Shown one piece after another: positions 24,545-33,687 of a DNA stretch of 41,852 nt (positions are counted from its first letter, which is position 1; every line of letters begins with the position of its first letter). A program made the position numbers and the translations under genes. The stretch covers positions 1 through 41,852 of the IMG/VR virus record IMGVR_UViG_3300025674_000097. The stretch is one strand, 5' to 3'. A model generated the notes under the pieces. It had not been told where the DNA came from. It worked only from the letters and a program-made list of their open reading frames with translations, and did no database searches. Source of the stretch: a virus.

Positions 24545-25783
24545 ATGACTTTCAAAGTTGGTGTAGGAACTGCTATCAGAGCAGCATATACTGATAATGG
24601 TGTTCCTTATATGTGGGAAAGTGGTGATGTAACTACTATTCCATCAAATGAGTTTAAAATTAAAGCATCTGATGCTGCTGATGATGATTATTTTGGAAAC
24701 TCAGTTGCAGTAGGATCCGGTAGGATCGTTGTTGGTGCTTATGCTGATGATGATAATGGTGCTGGTTCTGGATCAGCATACATTTATAATATCAATGCTG
24801 GTATTGGAACTACTGAGAATAAAAAAATACTTGCTTCTGATGGTGCTGGTGGTGATAATTTTGGATGGTCAGTCGCAGTAGGATCCGGTAGGATTGTTGT
24901 TGGTGCTTATGGTGATGATTATAATGGTAATTTAACTGGATCAGCATACATCTTTGACCTAAATGGTAACCAATTAGGAATTATTACTGCCTCTGATGGT
25001 ACTGCTGGTGATTATTTTGGATGGTCAGTCGCAGTAGGATCCGGTAAAATTGTTGTTGGTGCATTTTTTGATGATGATAATGGTAATGCCTCTGGATCAG
25101 CATACATTTATGATCTAGATGGAACCAATGAAGTTAAAATCAGAGCATCTGATGGTGCTGCTAGTGATTTTTTTGGATTTTCAGTCGCAGTAGGATCCGG
25201 TAAAATTGTTGTTGGTTCTTATGGTGATGATGATAATGGTAGTGCCTCTGGATCAGCATACATTTATGATCTAGATGGAACCAATGAAGTTAAAATAACT
25301 GCTTCTGATAATTTTGCTGGTGATCAATTTGGAAGATCAGTCGCAGTAGGATCCGGTAGGATCGTTGTTGGTGCTCCTTTTGATAATGATAATGGTAGTG
25401 ATTCTGGTTCAGCATACATTTATAATCTAGATGGAACCAATGAAGTTAAAATAACTGCTTCTGATGGTTCTGCTGATGATAAATTTGGATGGCCAGTCGC
25501 AGTAGGATCCGGTAGGATCGTTGTTGGTTGTAGTGGGGATGTTAATTCCAATAAAGGAGCAGCATACATTTATGATCTAGATGGCAATCAACTAGAAATT
25601 ATTACTGCCTCTAATGGTGCTTCTGGTGATAATTTTGGATACTCAGTCGCAGCAGGATCCGGTAAGATCGTTGTTGGTGCTCGTCTTGATAATATTGGTT
25701 TTAATAATCAAGGATCAGCATACATTTATGATACTCCACAGGTTTACACTCTTTATGATGCAATTGATCTTCAATATGGATAA
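24545..25783 (+). CDS. Seven-bladed FG-GAP beta-propeller protein, copy 3 (412 aa)
   Basis: It starts MTFKVGVGTAIRAAYTDNGV, so it shares the first residues with copy 1, and then has seven FG-GAP blades. Most blades are of a second type with DDDNG-x-x-SGSAYIYDLDG and Thr-Asn-Glu-Val-Lys-Ile, suggesting stronger calcium-binding loops. NAGIGTTENKKI lies between blades 1 and 2 as in copy 2. It follows copy 2 after three bases and was probably made by duplication followed by blade exchange. No membrane span or signal peptide is seen. An adhesin role is inferred from the fold and the locus. Confidence 0.84.
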   Translation: MTFKVGVGTAIRAAYTDNGVPYMWESGDVTTIPSNEFKIKASDAADDDYFGNSVAVGSGRIVVGAYADDDNGAGSGSAYIYNINAGIGTTENKKILASDGAGGDNFGWSVAVGSGRIVVGAYGDDYNGNLTGSAYIFDLNGNQLGIITASDGTAGDYFGWSVAVGSGKIVVGAFFDDDNGNASGSAYIYDLDGTNEVKIRASDGAASDFFGFSVAVGSGKIVVGSYGDDDNGSASGSAYIYDLDGTNEVKITASDNFAGDQFGRSVAVGSGRIVVGAPFDNDNGSDSGSAYIYNLDGTNEVKITASDGSADDKFGWPVAVGSGRIVVGCSGDVNSNKGAAYIYDLDGNQLEIITASNGASGDNFGYSVAAGSGKIVVGARLDNIGFNNQGSAYIYDTPQVYTLYDAIDLQYG

Positions 25784-25792
25784 TACCTTTCA

Positions 25793-25800
25793 CATAAATA
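25793..25800 (+). promoter_or_regulatory. Late-type box CATAAATA
   Basis: CATAAATA lies in the 55-base gap after propeller copy 3 and 38 bases upstream of the ATG at 25839. Confidence 0.55.
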
Positions 25801-25838
25801 TCTTTATAGATAACCAAAAAAGTACGATATTTTAAGCG

Positions 25839-28800
25839 ATGACTAACAACAGAGAGCTCTCTCAATTTGGGTCGGTTTTAAACTTTGATGAAGACAGTAA
25901 CTTTATAGGAATTAATACCCTAGTTTCTGAGACTCAGTATACTGTTGGAATTGGAACGTCAATTTTATTTTTTGGTTCTACTGGTATTTTAAGTGCTACT
26001 GCAATTTATGCAAACGGTGAAAATATTATTGATATCATTGATGCAAAAGCAGCAGAAGCAGCAGCTTTTGCAACAACAGCTGGATTCTCTACTTATGCTT
26101 CTTTTGCAGGATTTGCAACTGATGCAGGTATTTCGACAAATATAAAAGGAGGAGATACTGGAGATATACCATATCAATCTGCTGCAGATACAACAACATT
26201 TTTAGACGCTAGCTCAGCATCAACTGGTCAAATTATTCTTTGGAGTGGATCTGCTCCAATATGGAGTGATGTAAGTGCTGCTTCTGGATCTTTTGGTGGT
26301 ATTACAATCCAAGAAGATGGATCTACTGTTGGAACAGCGGATAGCGTTTCAATTGTTAATTTTGGAAGTGGATTAATTGCAAGTTCTTCAGGAATTGGTG
26401 CAACAATTATTGCACAAGTTGGTTTAGGATCGGATACGACTGGTGATTATGTCGATTCTATTACAGGAACTGCTGGTCAAATTGATGTAACTGGTGGAAC
26501 TGGAGAAGGTTCAACACCAACAATTTCACTAGCCAATAATACATCAATACCTGGAAATCCGACAATTGCTGGAGATTTGCAGGTCAATTCAAATTTGAAT
26601 GTATCTGGAAATATTACTCTTGGTGGAACAACTGCTTTTGTCACCGAAACAATTCTGAGAACTACAAACCCAGATGTTATTGTCGGATATACGACAAATA
26701 TTGATGGTGATGATGCGTCTACAGATATTACTGCTAATAGTGGTGGTATTGCCATTGCTTCTACAGAAGGAACACCTTTAGTTGATTTAGTTATTGCTGG
26801 AATTGAAACTCTTCCAGTAACATATAAAAAGATACAATGGTATCGAGCTGGAGCATTTAGTGGATTAGGAACTGATGCATTTTTAATTAACTATGCTCTT
26901 GGTGTTGGAACTACTGAATTCCAAAGTGGAGTAAGGTTGGCAGTTGGTTCTGGCATTACAATGTCAGATACAAATATTTCTGCAACAAGTTTTAATGGAA
27001 CTACTTTTACGGGAACTACATTTGATGGAACTACATTTACTGGAACAGCAAATGCAGTAAGTAATAGTTTAACAAAGGGAAATTATGTTACTTATAGTTC
27101 TGGAACAACATATAATGGATCTGCTGCGATAACAATTGGTGTTGATGCAACTTCTGCCAATACAGGAGATAAAATAGTTGTTCGTGACTCTGGTGGTAAT
27201 TTTAGTGCAGGAGTAATTACTGCTACTACTTTTGATGGAAATGCAGGAACTGCAACTTCACTAGCAACTGCTAGAAATATTGGTGGAGTATCATTTGACG
27301 GAACTGCTGATATTGATCTTCCTGGTGTTAATACTTCTGGTAATCAAGATACATCTGGAAATGCTGCAACAGCAACGGCTTTAGAAACTGCTAGAAATAT
27401 TGGTGGAGTATCATTTGACGGAACAGGAGACATTGATCTTCCTGGTGTTAATACTTCTGGTAATCAAGATACATCTGGAAATGCTGCAACAGCAACAAAT
27501 GCTGGATTAGCAACAGATTTAAGTATTAATGCTACAAATGAGTTAGTACTACAAACAGGAAATAATGCTACTTCTACGTTAACAAACGGAACGAGCGGGT
27601 ATCTTCTTCAAAGTAATGGATCTGGAAGTTCTCCAACATGGGTAAATTCTGCCACTTTCTCAGTAAGTTCTGCTTCTACAACTACAGATGTTATTGGTGG
27701 AATTGCTTCTGTTACACAACTTTCTGTTTCTGGAGTTTCTACTTTAGGAACAGTTGAAGTTTCTTCTGGTATTATTACTGCAGCATCAGGTATTGTAACT
27801 TATTATGGTGATGGTCAATATCTGACTGGATTGGGATTCAAAGAAGATTCTGATTTCAATTTATTTGCAGGTTCAAATTCCGGTGGTGGATATGATCCTG
27901 CAGTAAATCAAGGAAGATTTAACGTTGCAATTGGATATTCTGCCGCATATAATTTAAATGAAGGTGATAGTAACGTATTTTTAGGAAGATATAGTGGATT
28001 CTGTAATACTGATGGATGTTATAACGTATTCTCTGGGCATCAATCTGGTTATAGAGTAACTACTGGAAATAATAATATTTCTTTAGGATTCTGTGCAGGA
28101 TATGGTTCTGTAGATTCAACAGGATCTTATAATATATTCCTTGGAAATTGTGCAGCATATTCAATTACTTCTGGTGCAAGTAATATTGTTTTAGGAAATT
28201 GCGCAGGTCATAATTTAACAACTGGAGATTCCAACGTTTTTATTGGATGTAAATCTGGATATAATCATACTGCTTTCGGAAATAATGTTTTCTTAGGAAC
28301 TCAAGCAGGTGAATGCTCCAATGCATCTCAAATAAATGTTCTTATTGGTGCGGCAGCAGGTCAAGGCATTAATGATGGATCCAGGAATGTAATGCTAGGA
28401 TCAAGATCTGGTACAAATATCAATAATGGATCTTCAAATACTTTCGTTGGTGATGATTCTGGATGTCTATCTGTTGATGCTTGTTTTAATACATTTTTAG
28501 GTAGACAATCTGGTTTACGTAATACCAGTGGTAATTCTAATGTTTTCTTGGGTTGTGGTGCAGGATGTTTAAATTGCACTGGAAGTAATAATGTATATCT
28601 AGGTAATAATGGTGGATCACTTAATTTCCCAATTTTAAATGGAAGTAATCAACTTCTCGTTGGTAGTGGATCCACTGCTTGGATTAATGGTAATTGTGAT
28701 TACAATGTTGGTATTAATTCCACTGCTCCGCAAGAAAAACTAAGTGTTATCGGAAAAATACATCTTGATAATACATGTGGAAGTGTTTTCTTAGGGCAAG

Positions 28801-29999
28801 GAAATCATCAATCTGGAACTTCTGGATCATTTGATGTTGCGATTGGATGCAATGCAATGAGATGTTTCAATGGAACATCAAGTTGTTCCGTTGCTATTGG
28901 ATATCAAAGTATGTGTTGTGTTCAAGCATCATCCAATAGCATTGCTATAGGTAATGGCGCCGCGATATGCAGTTTCTGTAATAGCGATTCTATTTTCATG
29001 GGAACTTGTGTAGGTGGTGATTGCGTAAGTAATACTTGCGGATCAATTTACATAGGTGCTTGTGCTGGTCGTGGAGATACTGGATGCTCTACTAACACCG
29101 GAACTAATAATATATTCCTCGGAACGTTAACTGGATCTAATAATTTCGTTTCTGTATCAAATGTTTTCATTGGTGATTGTGCTGGAGCAGGTAGTGCAAA
29201 TTCAATAAACAACGGTAATTGTAATATTTTCGTTGGAAAACAGGCTGGATGCAACATTTGCACGGGTGATCATAATATTGCTCTTGGGACGTTGTCTGGA
29301 TGTGGAACTTCAAGTGGATGGGCGGGATCTAATAATATCTTCCTTGGAAATAATTCTGGAAGACAGATTGATGAAGGAAATTACAATATTGCAATTGGCA
29401 GATGTGCTGGATATACGAATCAAGATGGGTGTTGCAATACTTTCCTTGGATTTGATGCTGGTCTTTTAACAACGGGAAGTCGAAATACATTCCTGGGTTC
29501 ATGTGCAGGAAAAGATCATACCAGTGGATCTGGTAATGTAATTATTGGAGACCAGATGAAGCAAGCCTGGTCTAAAACTGGAGATCATCAACTAGTTGTT
29601 GGTGCTGGGGGAACTTCTTGGATTGAAGGAGATTCTTCATTTAATGTTGGTATTGGAACTGCCTTACCTACAACAAAACTTCAAGTCATTGGTGAAGTTA
29701 CTGCAACTGATTTCAATACAACGTCGGATCGAAATCTAAAGACAAATATTGCAACTATTAGTGATCCAATTTTGAAGATAAATCAACTTCGTGGTGTATC
29801 TTTTAATTGGTTAGAAAATTCCAAACCAGCGATGGGCGTTATTGCAGATGAAGTTCAAGAAATTATTCCAGAAATTGTAAATGATACTGATCCAAAAACT
29901 GTTAATTATAATGGTTTAATCGGTCTTCTGATTGAAGTTGTTAAAGATCAACAATCTCAAATTAATGAACTGAGAGATCAACTTTCCAAATTAAACTGA
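25839..29999 (+). CDS. Long tail fibre with FDG repeats, FLG/AG repeats and S74 domain (1386 aa)
   Basis: The N-terminus (MTNNRELSQFGSVLNF) is of the cyanophage fibre type. A stretch with ARNIGGVSFDGTADIDLPGV occurs twice (about residues 480-550), matching the phage tail-fibre repeat seen in T4-type long fibres. From about residue 690 to 950 and 980 to 1250 there are FLG-x-x-AG/SG repeats related to those of the 1987-aa fibre, Cys-rich but less regular. The C-terminal 92 residues form a peptidase S74 chaperone with TSDRNLKTNI near 1295-1304, keeping the catalytic Ser and the Lys five residues on. The protein should trimerise and be trimmed by self-cleavage. It is probably a receptor-binding fibre alternative to or partnered with the giant one. 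Confidence 0.88.
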   Translation: MTNNRELSQFGSVLNFDEDSNFIGINTLVSETQYTVGIGTSILFFGSTGILSATAIYANGENIIDIIDAKAAEAAAFATTAGFSTYASFAGFATDAGISTNIKGGDTGDIPYQSAADTTTFLDASSASTGQIILWSGSAPIWSDVSAASGSFGGITIQEDGSTVGTADSVSIVNFGSGLIASSSGIGATIIAQVGLGSDTTGDYVDSITGTAGQIDVTGGTGEGSTPTISLANNTSIPGNPTIAGDLQVNSNLNVSGNITLGGTTAFVTETILRTTNPDVIVGYTTNIDGDDASTDITANSGGIAIASTEGTPLVDLVIAGIETLPVTYKKIQWYRAGAFSGLGTDAFLINYALGVGTTEFQSGVRLAVGSGITMSDTNISATSFNGTTFTGTTFDGTTFTGTANAVSNSLTKGNYVTYSSGTTYNGSAAITIGVDATSANTGDKIVVRDSGGNFSAGVITATTFDGNAGTATSLATARNIGGVSFDGTADIDLPGVNTSGNQDTSGNAATATALETARNIGGVSFDGTGDIDLPGVNTSGNQDTSGNAATATNAGLATDLSINATNELVLQTGNNATSTLTNGTSGYLLQSNGSGSSPTWVNSATFSVSSASTTTDVIGGIASVTQLSVSGVSTLGTVEVSSGIITAASGIVTYYGDGQYLTGLGFKEDSDFNLFAGSNSGGGYDPAVNQGRFNVAIGYSAAYNLNEGDSNVFLGRYSGFCNTDGCYNVFSGHQSGYRVTTGNNNISLGFCAGYGSVDSTGSYNIFLGNCAAYSITSGASNIVLGNCAGHNLTTGDSNVFIGCKSGYNHTAFGNNVFLGTQAGECSNASQINVLIGAAAGQGINDGSRNVMLGSRSGTNINNGSSNTFVGDDSGCLSVDACFNTFLGRQSGLRNTSGNSNVFLGCGAGCLNCTGSNNVYLGNNGGSLNFPILNGSNQLLVGSGSTAWINGNCDYNVGINSTAPQEKLSVIGKIHLDNTCGSVFLGQGNHQSGTSGSFDVAIGCNAMRCFNGTSSCSVAIGYQSMCCVQASSNSIAIGNGAAICSFCNSDSIFMGTCVGGDCVSNTCGSIYIGACAGRGDTGCSTNTGTNNIFLGTLTGSNNFVSVSNVFIGDCAGAGSANSINNGNCNIFVGKQAGCNICTGDHNIALGTLSGCGTSSGWAGSNNIFLGNNSGRQIDEGNYNIAIGRCAGYTNQDGCCNTFLGFDAGLLTTGSRNTFLGSCAGKDHTSGSGNVIIGDQMKQAWSKTGDHQLVVGAGGTSWIEGDSSFNVGIGTALPTTKLQVIGEVTATDFNTTSDRNLKTNIATISDPILKINQLRGVSFNWLENSKPAMGVIADEVQEIIPEIVNDTDPKTVNYNGLIGLLIEVVKDQQSQINELRDQLSKLN
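27266..27496 (+). repeat. Tandem 120-bp repeat in the fibre gene
   Basis: A 111-bp segment at 27266-27376 is repeated with few differences at 27386-27496, giving a 120-bp (40-residue) period. It encodes the ARNIGGVSFDG fibre repeat. Confidence 0.88.
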
Positions 30000-30002
30000 T
30001 TG

Positions 30003-30010
30003 TCTAAATA
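30003..30010 (+). promoter_or_regulatory. Late-type box TCTAAATA
   Basis: TCTAAATA lies just after the stop of the 1386-aa fibre and 33 bases before the ATG at 30044. A ribosome-binding site gagga follows near 30031. Confidence 0.45.
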
Positions 30011-30043
30011 CTAAAAACTACCCAGTGTATACGAGGACGGTAG

Positions 30044-31870
30044 ATGGCAATCAAGGTAGCAGGAACAACTGTAATTAGTGATGATCGCAACTTAAATAAT
30101 GTTGGGATTATAACAGCATCTTCAATTGTAAAATCTTCTGGAACTAGTTCTCAATTTTTGAAAGCAGACGGAAGTGTTGATTCCAATGCTTATGTGACAT
30201 CTTCGGGAAGTGTTGCTTCTGCTACAGATGCTACAAATGCAGCGAACGTTGCAATTACTAATGATACTTCATCAACTTCTACACATTATGTTCATATTGG
30301 AGATGCAACAACTGGTAATGATGGCGTAAAGGTTTCTAATACTAAACTAACATTTCAACCTAGTACTGGAACATTAACTGCAACGTGTTTTAGTGGTGAT
30401 GGATCTGGTCTTACAGGAGTTTCTGCTGGATTTTCGCAAGATGCTGATGGAAATTTATTTGGCGGAACAGGAGCTGGTGGAAGTTATAATGCTTCTTCTG
30501 GAACTGCATGTCTTAATATTGCGATAGGATGTAATGCTGGTGGTGGTGGATCATTTGGTTCTGGTGGTGATTATAATATATTCTTAGGTGAGATATCTGG
30601 ATATTGTATAACAAGTGGTTGTTATAATGTTGCAATTGGAAGATGTTCTGGTCATCGTTTAACTACTGCTAGTGGAAATTCTTTTCTTGGTAGATATGCT
30701 GGAGAAAGAACAACAGGAAATAATAACTCTTTTCTAGGTATTAATGCAGGTAGATATAACACAAGTGGGTGTTGTAATGTTTTCCTTGGAGTAAATTCTG
30801 GATATTGTAATGGTGCAGGTAATGATAATGTCGCCGTTGGTAAAGAGTCTTTACGATTTCAAACCAGCGGAAATAATAATAGTGCTGTAGGAGATAGCAG
30901 TTTATATTGCACAACAGGTGGCGATTACAATTCTGCTCTTGGATTTAACGCTGGTCGTTGCAATTTAACTGGATGTTGCAATACATTTTTGGGAGTATCT
31001 GCTGGTTGTAATTTAACATCAGGAAATTCTAATGTTGCAATTGGAGCTGATATTGATTTTCCAAGCACAACTGCCAGTTGTCAATTTGTCGTTGGTCAAG
31101 GAACAAATTATTGGCTTTCAGGCGACAGTTCATTCAATCTTGGAGTTGGTGGAATCACATCTCCTGCAGCTAAATTGCATGTTGCTTGTTGTGCTATAAT
31201 TTCTCCAACAAGCGCATCAGCATCAAATAGACTTACAATTAAATCATATACGACAAATAACGGAACTCTGAGTGTGGAGGGAAATTCAGGTCAAGTTTTC
31301 TCTGTTAATAATAATCTTTCGAGTGGATCTATATTTTCCGTTAATGATATTTCAGGTATTGCAAAAATTAATGTTGATGCGAGCGGAACAACAACAATTG
31401 TTCCTACGATTGCTTCTGATTATCTTGGTGTTGGTGTTGCTAATCCTACTGCAAAACTTCATGTTGTTGGTAGCGTATTTTTAGATGGTGGATTAAGAGA
31501 AAAAGTAAATGTTGTATCTAATCGTTTAAGTAGTAGCACAAATATTAATCTTGAAGATGGAATGGTTCATTTATTTACAGTGGCAGAAAATACAACATCT
31601 ACGCCAAATATTAGATATAACTCTAGCACTTCATTGAATAGTGTGATGGGAGTTGGTGAAGCAATCACTGTAAGTTTAATTACAACTGCTGCTTCTGCTG
31701 GATATTCTGCACAACTTACTATAGATGGATCTAGTCAAACAGAATATTGGAATGGTGGAAGTGCTCCTTCTACTGGAGGTGCTAGTGGTAGAGATATATA
31801 CACTTATACAATAATTAAAACTGCAAGTGGTGTTTATACAGTTCTTGCTAATTTAACCAACTTCTCATAA
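30044..31870 (+). CDS. Tail fibre with AG repeats (608 aa)
   Basis: The N-terminus MAIKVAGTTVISDDRNLNNV is a docking sequence typical of cyanophage fibres. A short linker leads to FLG/AIG-x-x-AG repeats with frequent cysteines (about residues 160-350). The C-terminal domain from about 490 (VHLFTVAENTTSTPNIRYNS, later YTIIKTASGVYTVLANLTNF) is a beta-rich head common among cyanophage fibres, replacing the S74 domain of the longer fibres. A good ribosome-binding site precedes the ATG, and the glycine-rich gene follows after four bases. The shared repeat type with the genes at 16092 and 25839 shows a family of related fibres of 608 to 1987 residues. Confidence 0.85.
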   Translation: MAIKVAGTTVISDDRNLNNVGIITASSIVKSSGTSSQFLKADGSVDSNAYVTSSGSVASATDATNAANVAITNDTSSTSTHYVHIGDATTGNDGVKVSNTKLTFQPSTGTLTATCFSGDGSGLTGVSAGFSQDADGNLFGGTGAGGSYNASSGTACLNIAIGCNAGGGGSFGSGGDYNIFLGEISGYCITSGCYNVAIGRCSGHRLTTASGNSFLGRYAGERTTGNNNSFLGINAGRYNTSGCCNVFLGVNSGYCNGAGNDNVAVGKESLRFQTSGNNNSAVGDSSLYCTTGGDYNSALGFNAGRCNLTGCCNTFLGVSAGCNLTSGNSNVAIGADIDFPSTTASCQFVVGQGTNYWLSGDSSFNLGVGGITSPAAKLHVACCAIISPTSASASNRLTIKSYTTNNGTLSVEGNSGQVFSVNNNLSSGSIFSVNDISGIAKINVDASGTTTIVPTIASDYLGVGVANPTAKLHVVGSVFLDGGLREKVNVVSNRLSSSTNINLEDGMVHLFTVAENTTSTPNIRYNSSTSLNSVMGVGEAITVSLITTAASAGYSAQLTIDGSSQTEYWNGGSAPSTGGASGRDIYTYTIIKTASGVYTVLANLTNFS

Positions 31871-31874
31871 TACT

Positions 31875-32768
31875 ATGTCTCCAATTTTAGGTCTCAATGG
31901 TTTTGGTGGTGGAGTAAGTTCAAATCTTAATGTAACTCCAATTCAAATCATTCCTGAGGGTCAACAATCATTTCAAACAAATGGAACATTTAATTGGTCA
32001 GTTCCATCTGGTGTCAATTCAGTTTCTGCTGTTGTAATTGGTGCTGGTGGAGGTGCTAGTGGATCTCCTGGAACTAGTGCTTGGTCAGGAGCTGGTGGAG
32101 GTGGTGGAGGTCTTGCATATGGAACTTTTACTGTTACACCGGGAGAAACTTTAACTATTACCGTTGGTTTACGTGGAAATGGTGGAAGTGGCACTGGTGC
32201 TGGAGGGCAAGGTGGATTTAGTCAGATTGCTAGAGGGGCAACATCACTATTGAGAGCAAATGGTGGTAATGGTGGAACTAATGCTTCAAGTGGAGGAAGT
32301 GGAGGAAGTGGTTCTGGAACTGAAAGAGATGGTGGTGGTTCTGGTGGTCTTGGTGGTTCTTCACAAAATAATAATGGCGGTGGCGGTGGCGGTGGTGCTG
32401 CTGGATATTCTGGTAATGGAGGTAATGCAGGAACTGGTAACGGCGGTCGTGGCAATGCTGGTACTGGTGGCGGAGGCGGAGGCGGAGGCGGACAATCAGG
32501 TGGTGGAACGCAAAATAATGGTGGAGGCGGTGTAGGTCTAAATGGTCAAGGAATAAATGGTAATGGTGGCAACACTGGTAATCCCGGAACTGGTGGATCT
32601 GGTGGAAGCAGTGGAGCATCTGGTGGAAATGGTGGTGGTTACGGTGGAGGTGGCGGTGGAGCTGAAGATGATACAAATCGTGCAGGTGGTGTTGGAGGTC
32701 AAGGTGCTGTAAGAATTATTTGGGGGGCAGGGAGATCTTATCCAAGCACTAACACTGCAGATGTATAA
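31875..32768 (+). CDS. Glycine-rich adhesin-like protein (297 aa)
   Basis: A beta-rich N-terminal domain (about residues 30-110; FNWSVPSGVNSVSAVVIGAG) is followed by a highly glycine-rich region (110-270) made of Gly-Gly-x blocks with Asn, Ser and Ala. The end is a distinct GAVRIIWGAGRSYP, then Asn-Thr-Ala-Asp-Val. Polyglycine-sandwich tips of this form are the receptor-recognition gp38 adhesins of T-even phages. The same kind of domain closes the 563-aa protein at 6277. It follows the 608-aa fibre by four bases and probably caps it. The Pro-rich and His-rich reverse-strand readings are shadows. Confidence 0.8.
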   Translation: MSPILGLNGFGGGVSSNLNVTPIQIIPEGQQSFQTNGTFNWSVPSGVNSVSAVVIGAGGGASGSPGTSAWSGAGGGGGGLAYGTFTVTPGETLTITVGLRGNGGSGTGAGGQGGFSQIARGATSLLRANGGNGGTNASSGGSGGSGSGTERDGGGSGGLGGSSQNNNGGGGGGGAAGYSGNGGNAGTGNGGRGNAGTGGGGGGGGGQSGGGTQNNGGGGVGLNGQGINGNGGNTGNPGTGGSGGSSGASGGNGGGYGGGGGGAEDDTNRAGGVGGQGAVRIIWGAGRSYPSTNTADV

Positions 32769-32774
32769 TAAATA
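32767..32774 (+). promoter_or_regulatory. Late-type box AATAAATA before the modification cassette
   Basis: AATAAATA overlaps the stop codon of the glycine-rich gene and lies 18 bases upstream of the sulfotransferase start at 32793. Confidence 0.5.
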
Positions 32775-32792
32775 AAAAAAAATATATTATTA

Positions 32793-33686
32793 ATGAATAA
32801 GAAATTTTATTTTATGGCTGGTCTTCCTAGATCTGGAAGTACTTTGCTTTCGTCTATTTTAAATCAAAATCCAAATTTTTATTCGGGACCATCAAGCCCT
32901 GTTCTTGGTGCAATGTATGCTGTGGAGGAAAATTTCACAAGCAATGAGTTGTATCATGGTTATCCAAAACCAGATCAAGTAAGAGAAATTATAGGCAGCA
33001 TTCCATATCATTTTTACAGTGATATAAAAAAATCAGTTGTATTTGACAAAAATCGTGCATGGACTGCTAGAGTTCCGTATATTGAGAACTACATTGGTCA
33101 ACAAGCAAAGATTCTTGTTCCAGTTCGTCAAATAGATGAAATCCTTGCATCTATTCTTTCAATGGTTCATCGCAATCCTTTTCGAGAGGGTCAACCAAGA
33201 ATCAATTTCGTTGATGAACAACTTGTAAAAACAAATACACCAATTAATGATTATAATCGTTGTATGTATCTTTTGAATGGTGGTGGTATTGTTTATGAAT
33301 CTTTAAATGCTATCATGGAAGGATTCGTTCAAGGTATGCGTGACAAAATGCACTTCATAGATTATAATGATCTTGTAGAAAGACCTGAAGAAACAATGTC
33401 AAAGGTTTATGAGTTTCTTGATGAGGAACCATATGAACATCATTTTGATTCTCTTCATAATTCAAATAGAGAAGATGATATTTCAACATATGGTTTAGCA
33501 GATATGCACGAAGTTCGCTCAGAATTGAGAAAGACTTCAAAAAATCCATCATCTGTTCTTCCAGAAGAAATTTTAGATCTCTATAAACAAAACAAACAAC
33601 GTCTTGAGTTTTGGGGAACTCCCGACATTGTTTCTCTAAAACCAAAAGCACCCCTAACCAAGGATAATAAAATTATAGTGAGTTAG
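32793..33686 (+). CDS. Sulfotransferase family protein (297 aa)
   Basis: Near the N-terminus the motif GLPRSGSTLLSSIL (about residues 10-23) is the 5'-phosphosulfate-binding P-loop of PAPS-dependent sulfotransferases. ILVPVRQIDEILASILS near 109-125 fits the 3'-phosphate-binding strand and helix (usually Arg-x-x-x-Asp/Glu followed by a Ser). The length is usual for the family. The acceptor is unknown; a glycan, a lipid or a protein tyrosine are possible. It is the first of three closely coupled genes (sulfotransferase, glycosyltransferase, carbamoyltransferase), a combination typical of polysaccharide or small-molecule decoration. Its own late-type box suggests expression with virion proteins. 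Confidence 0.85.
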   Translation: MNKKFYFMAGLPRSGSTLLSSILNQNPNFYSGPSSPVLGAMYAVEENFTSNELYHGYPKPDQVREIIGSIPYHFYSDIKKSVVFDKNRAWTARVPYIENYIGQQAKILVPVRQIDEILASILSMVHRNPFREGQPRINFVDEQLVKTNTPINDYNRCMYLLNGGGIVYESLNAIMEGFVQGMRDKMHFIDYNDLVERPEETMSKVYEFLDEEPYEHHFDSLHNSNREDDISTYGLADMHEVRSELRKTSKNPSSVLPEEILDLYKQNKQRLEFWGTPDIVSLKPKAPLTKDNKIIVS

Positions 33687-33687
33687 T

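Noticed and set aside
32222-32676. Pro- and His-rich frames on the minus strand and a Val-rich plus-strand frame
   Set aside because: Shadows of GGT/GGA glycine codons in the 297-aa adhesin.
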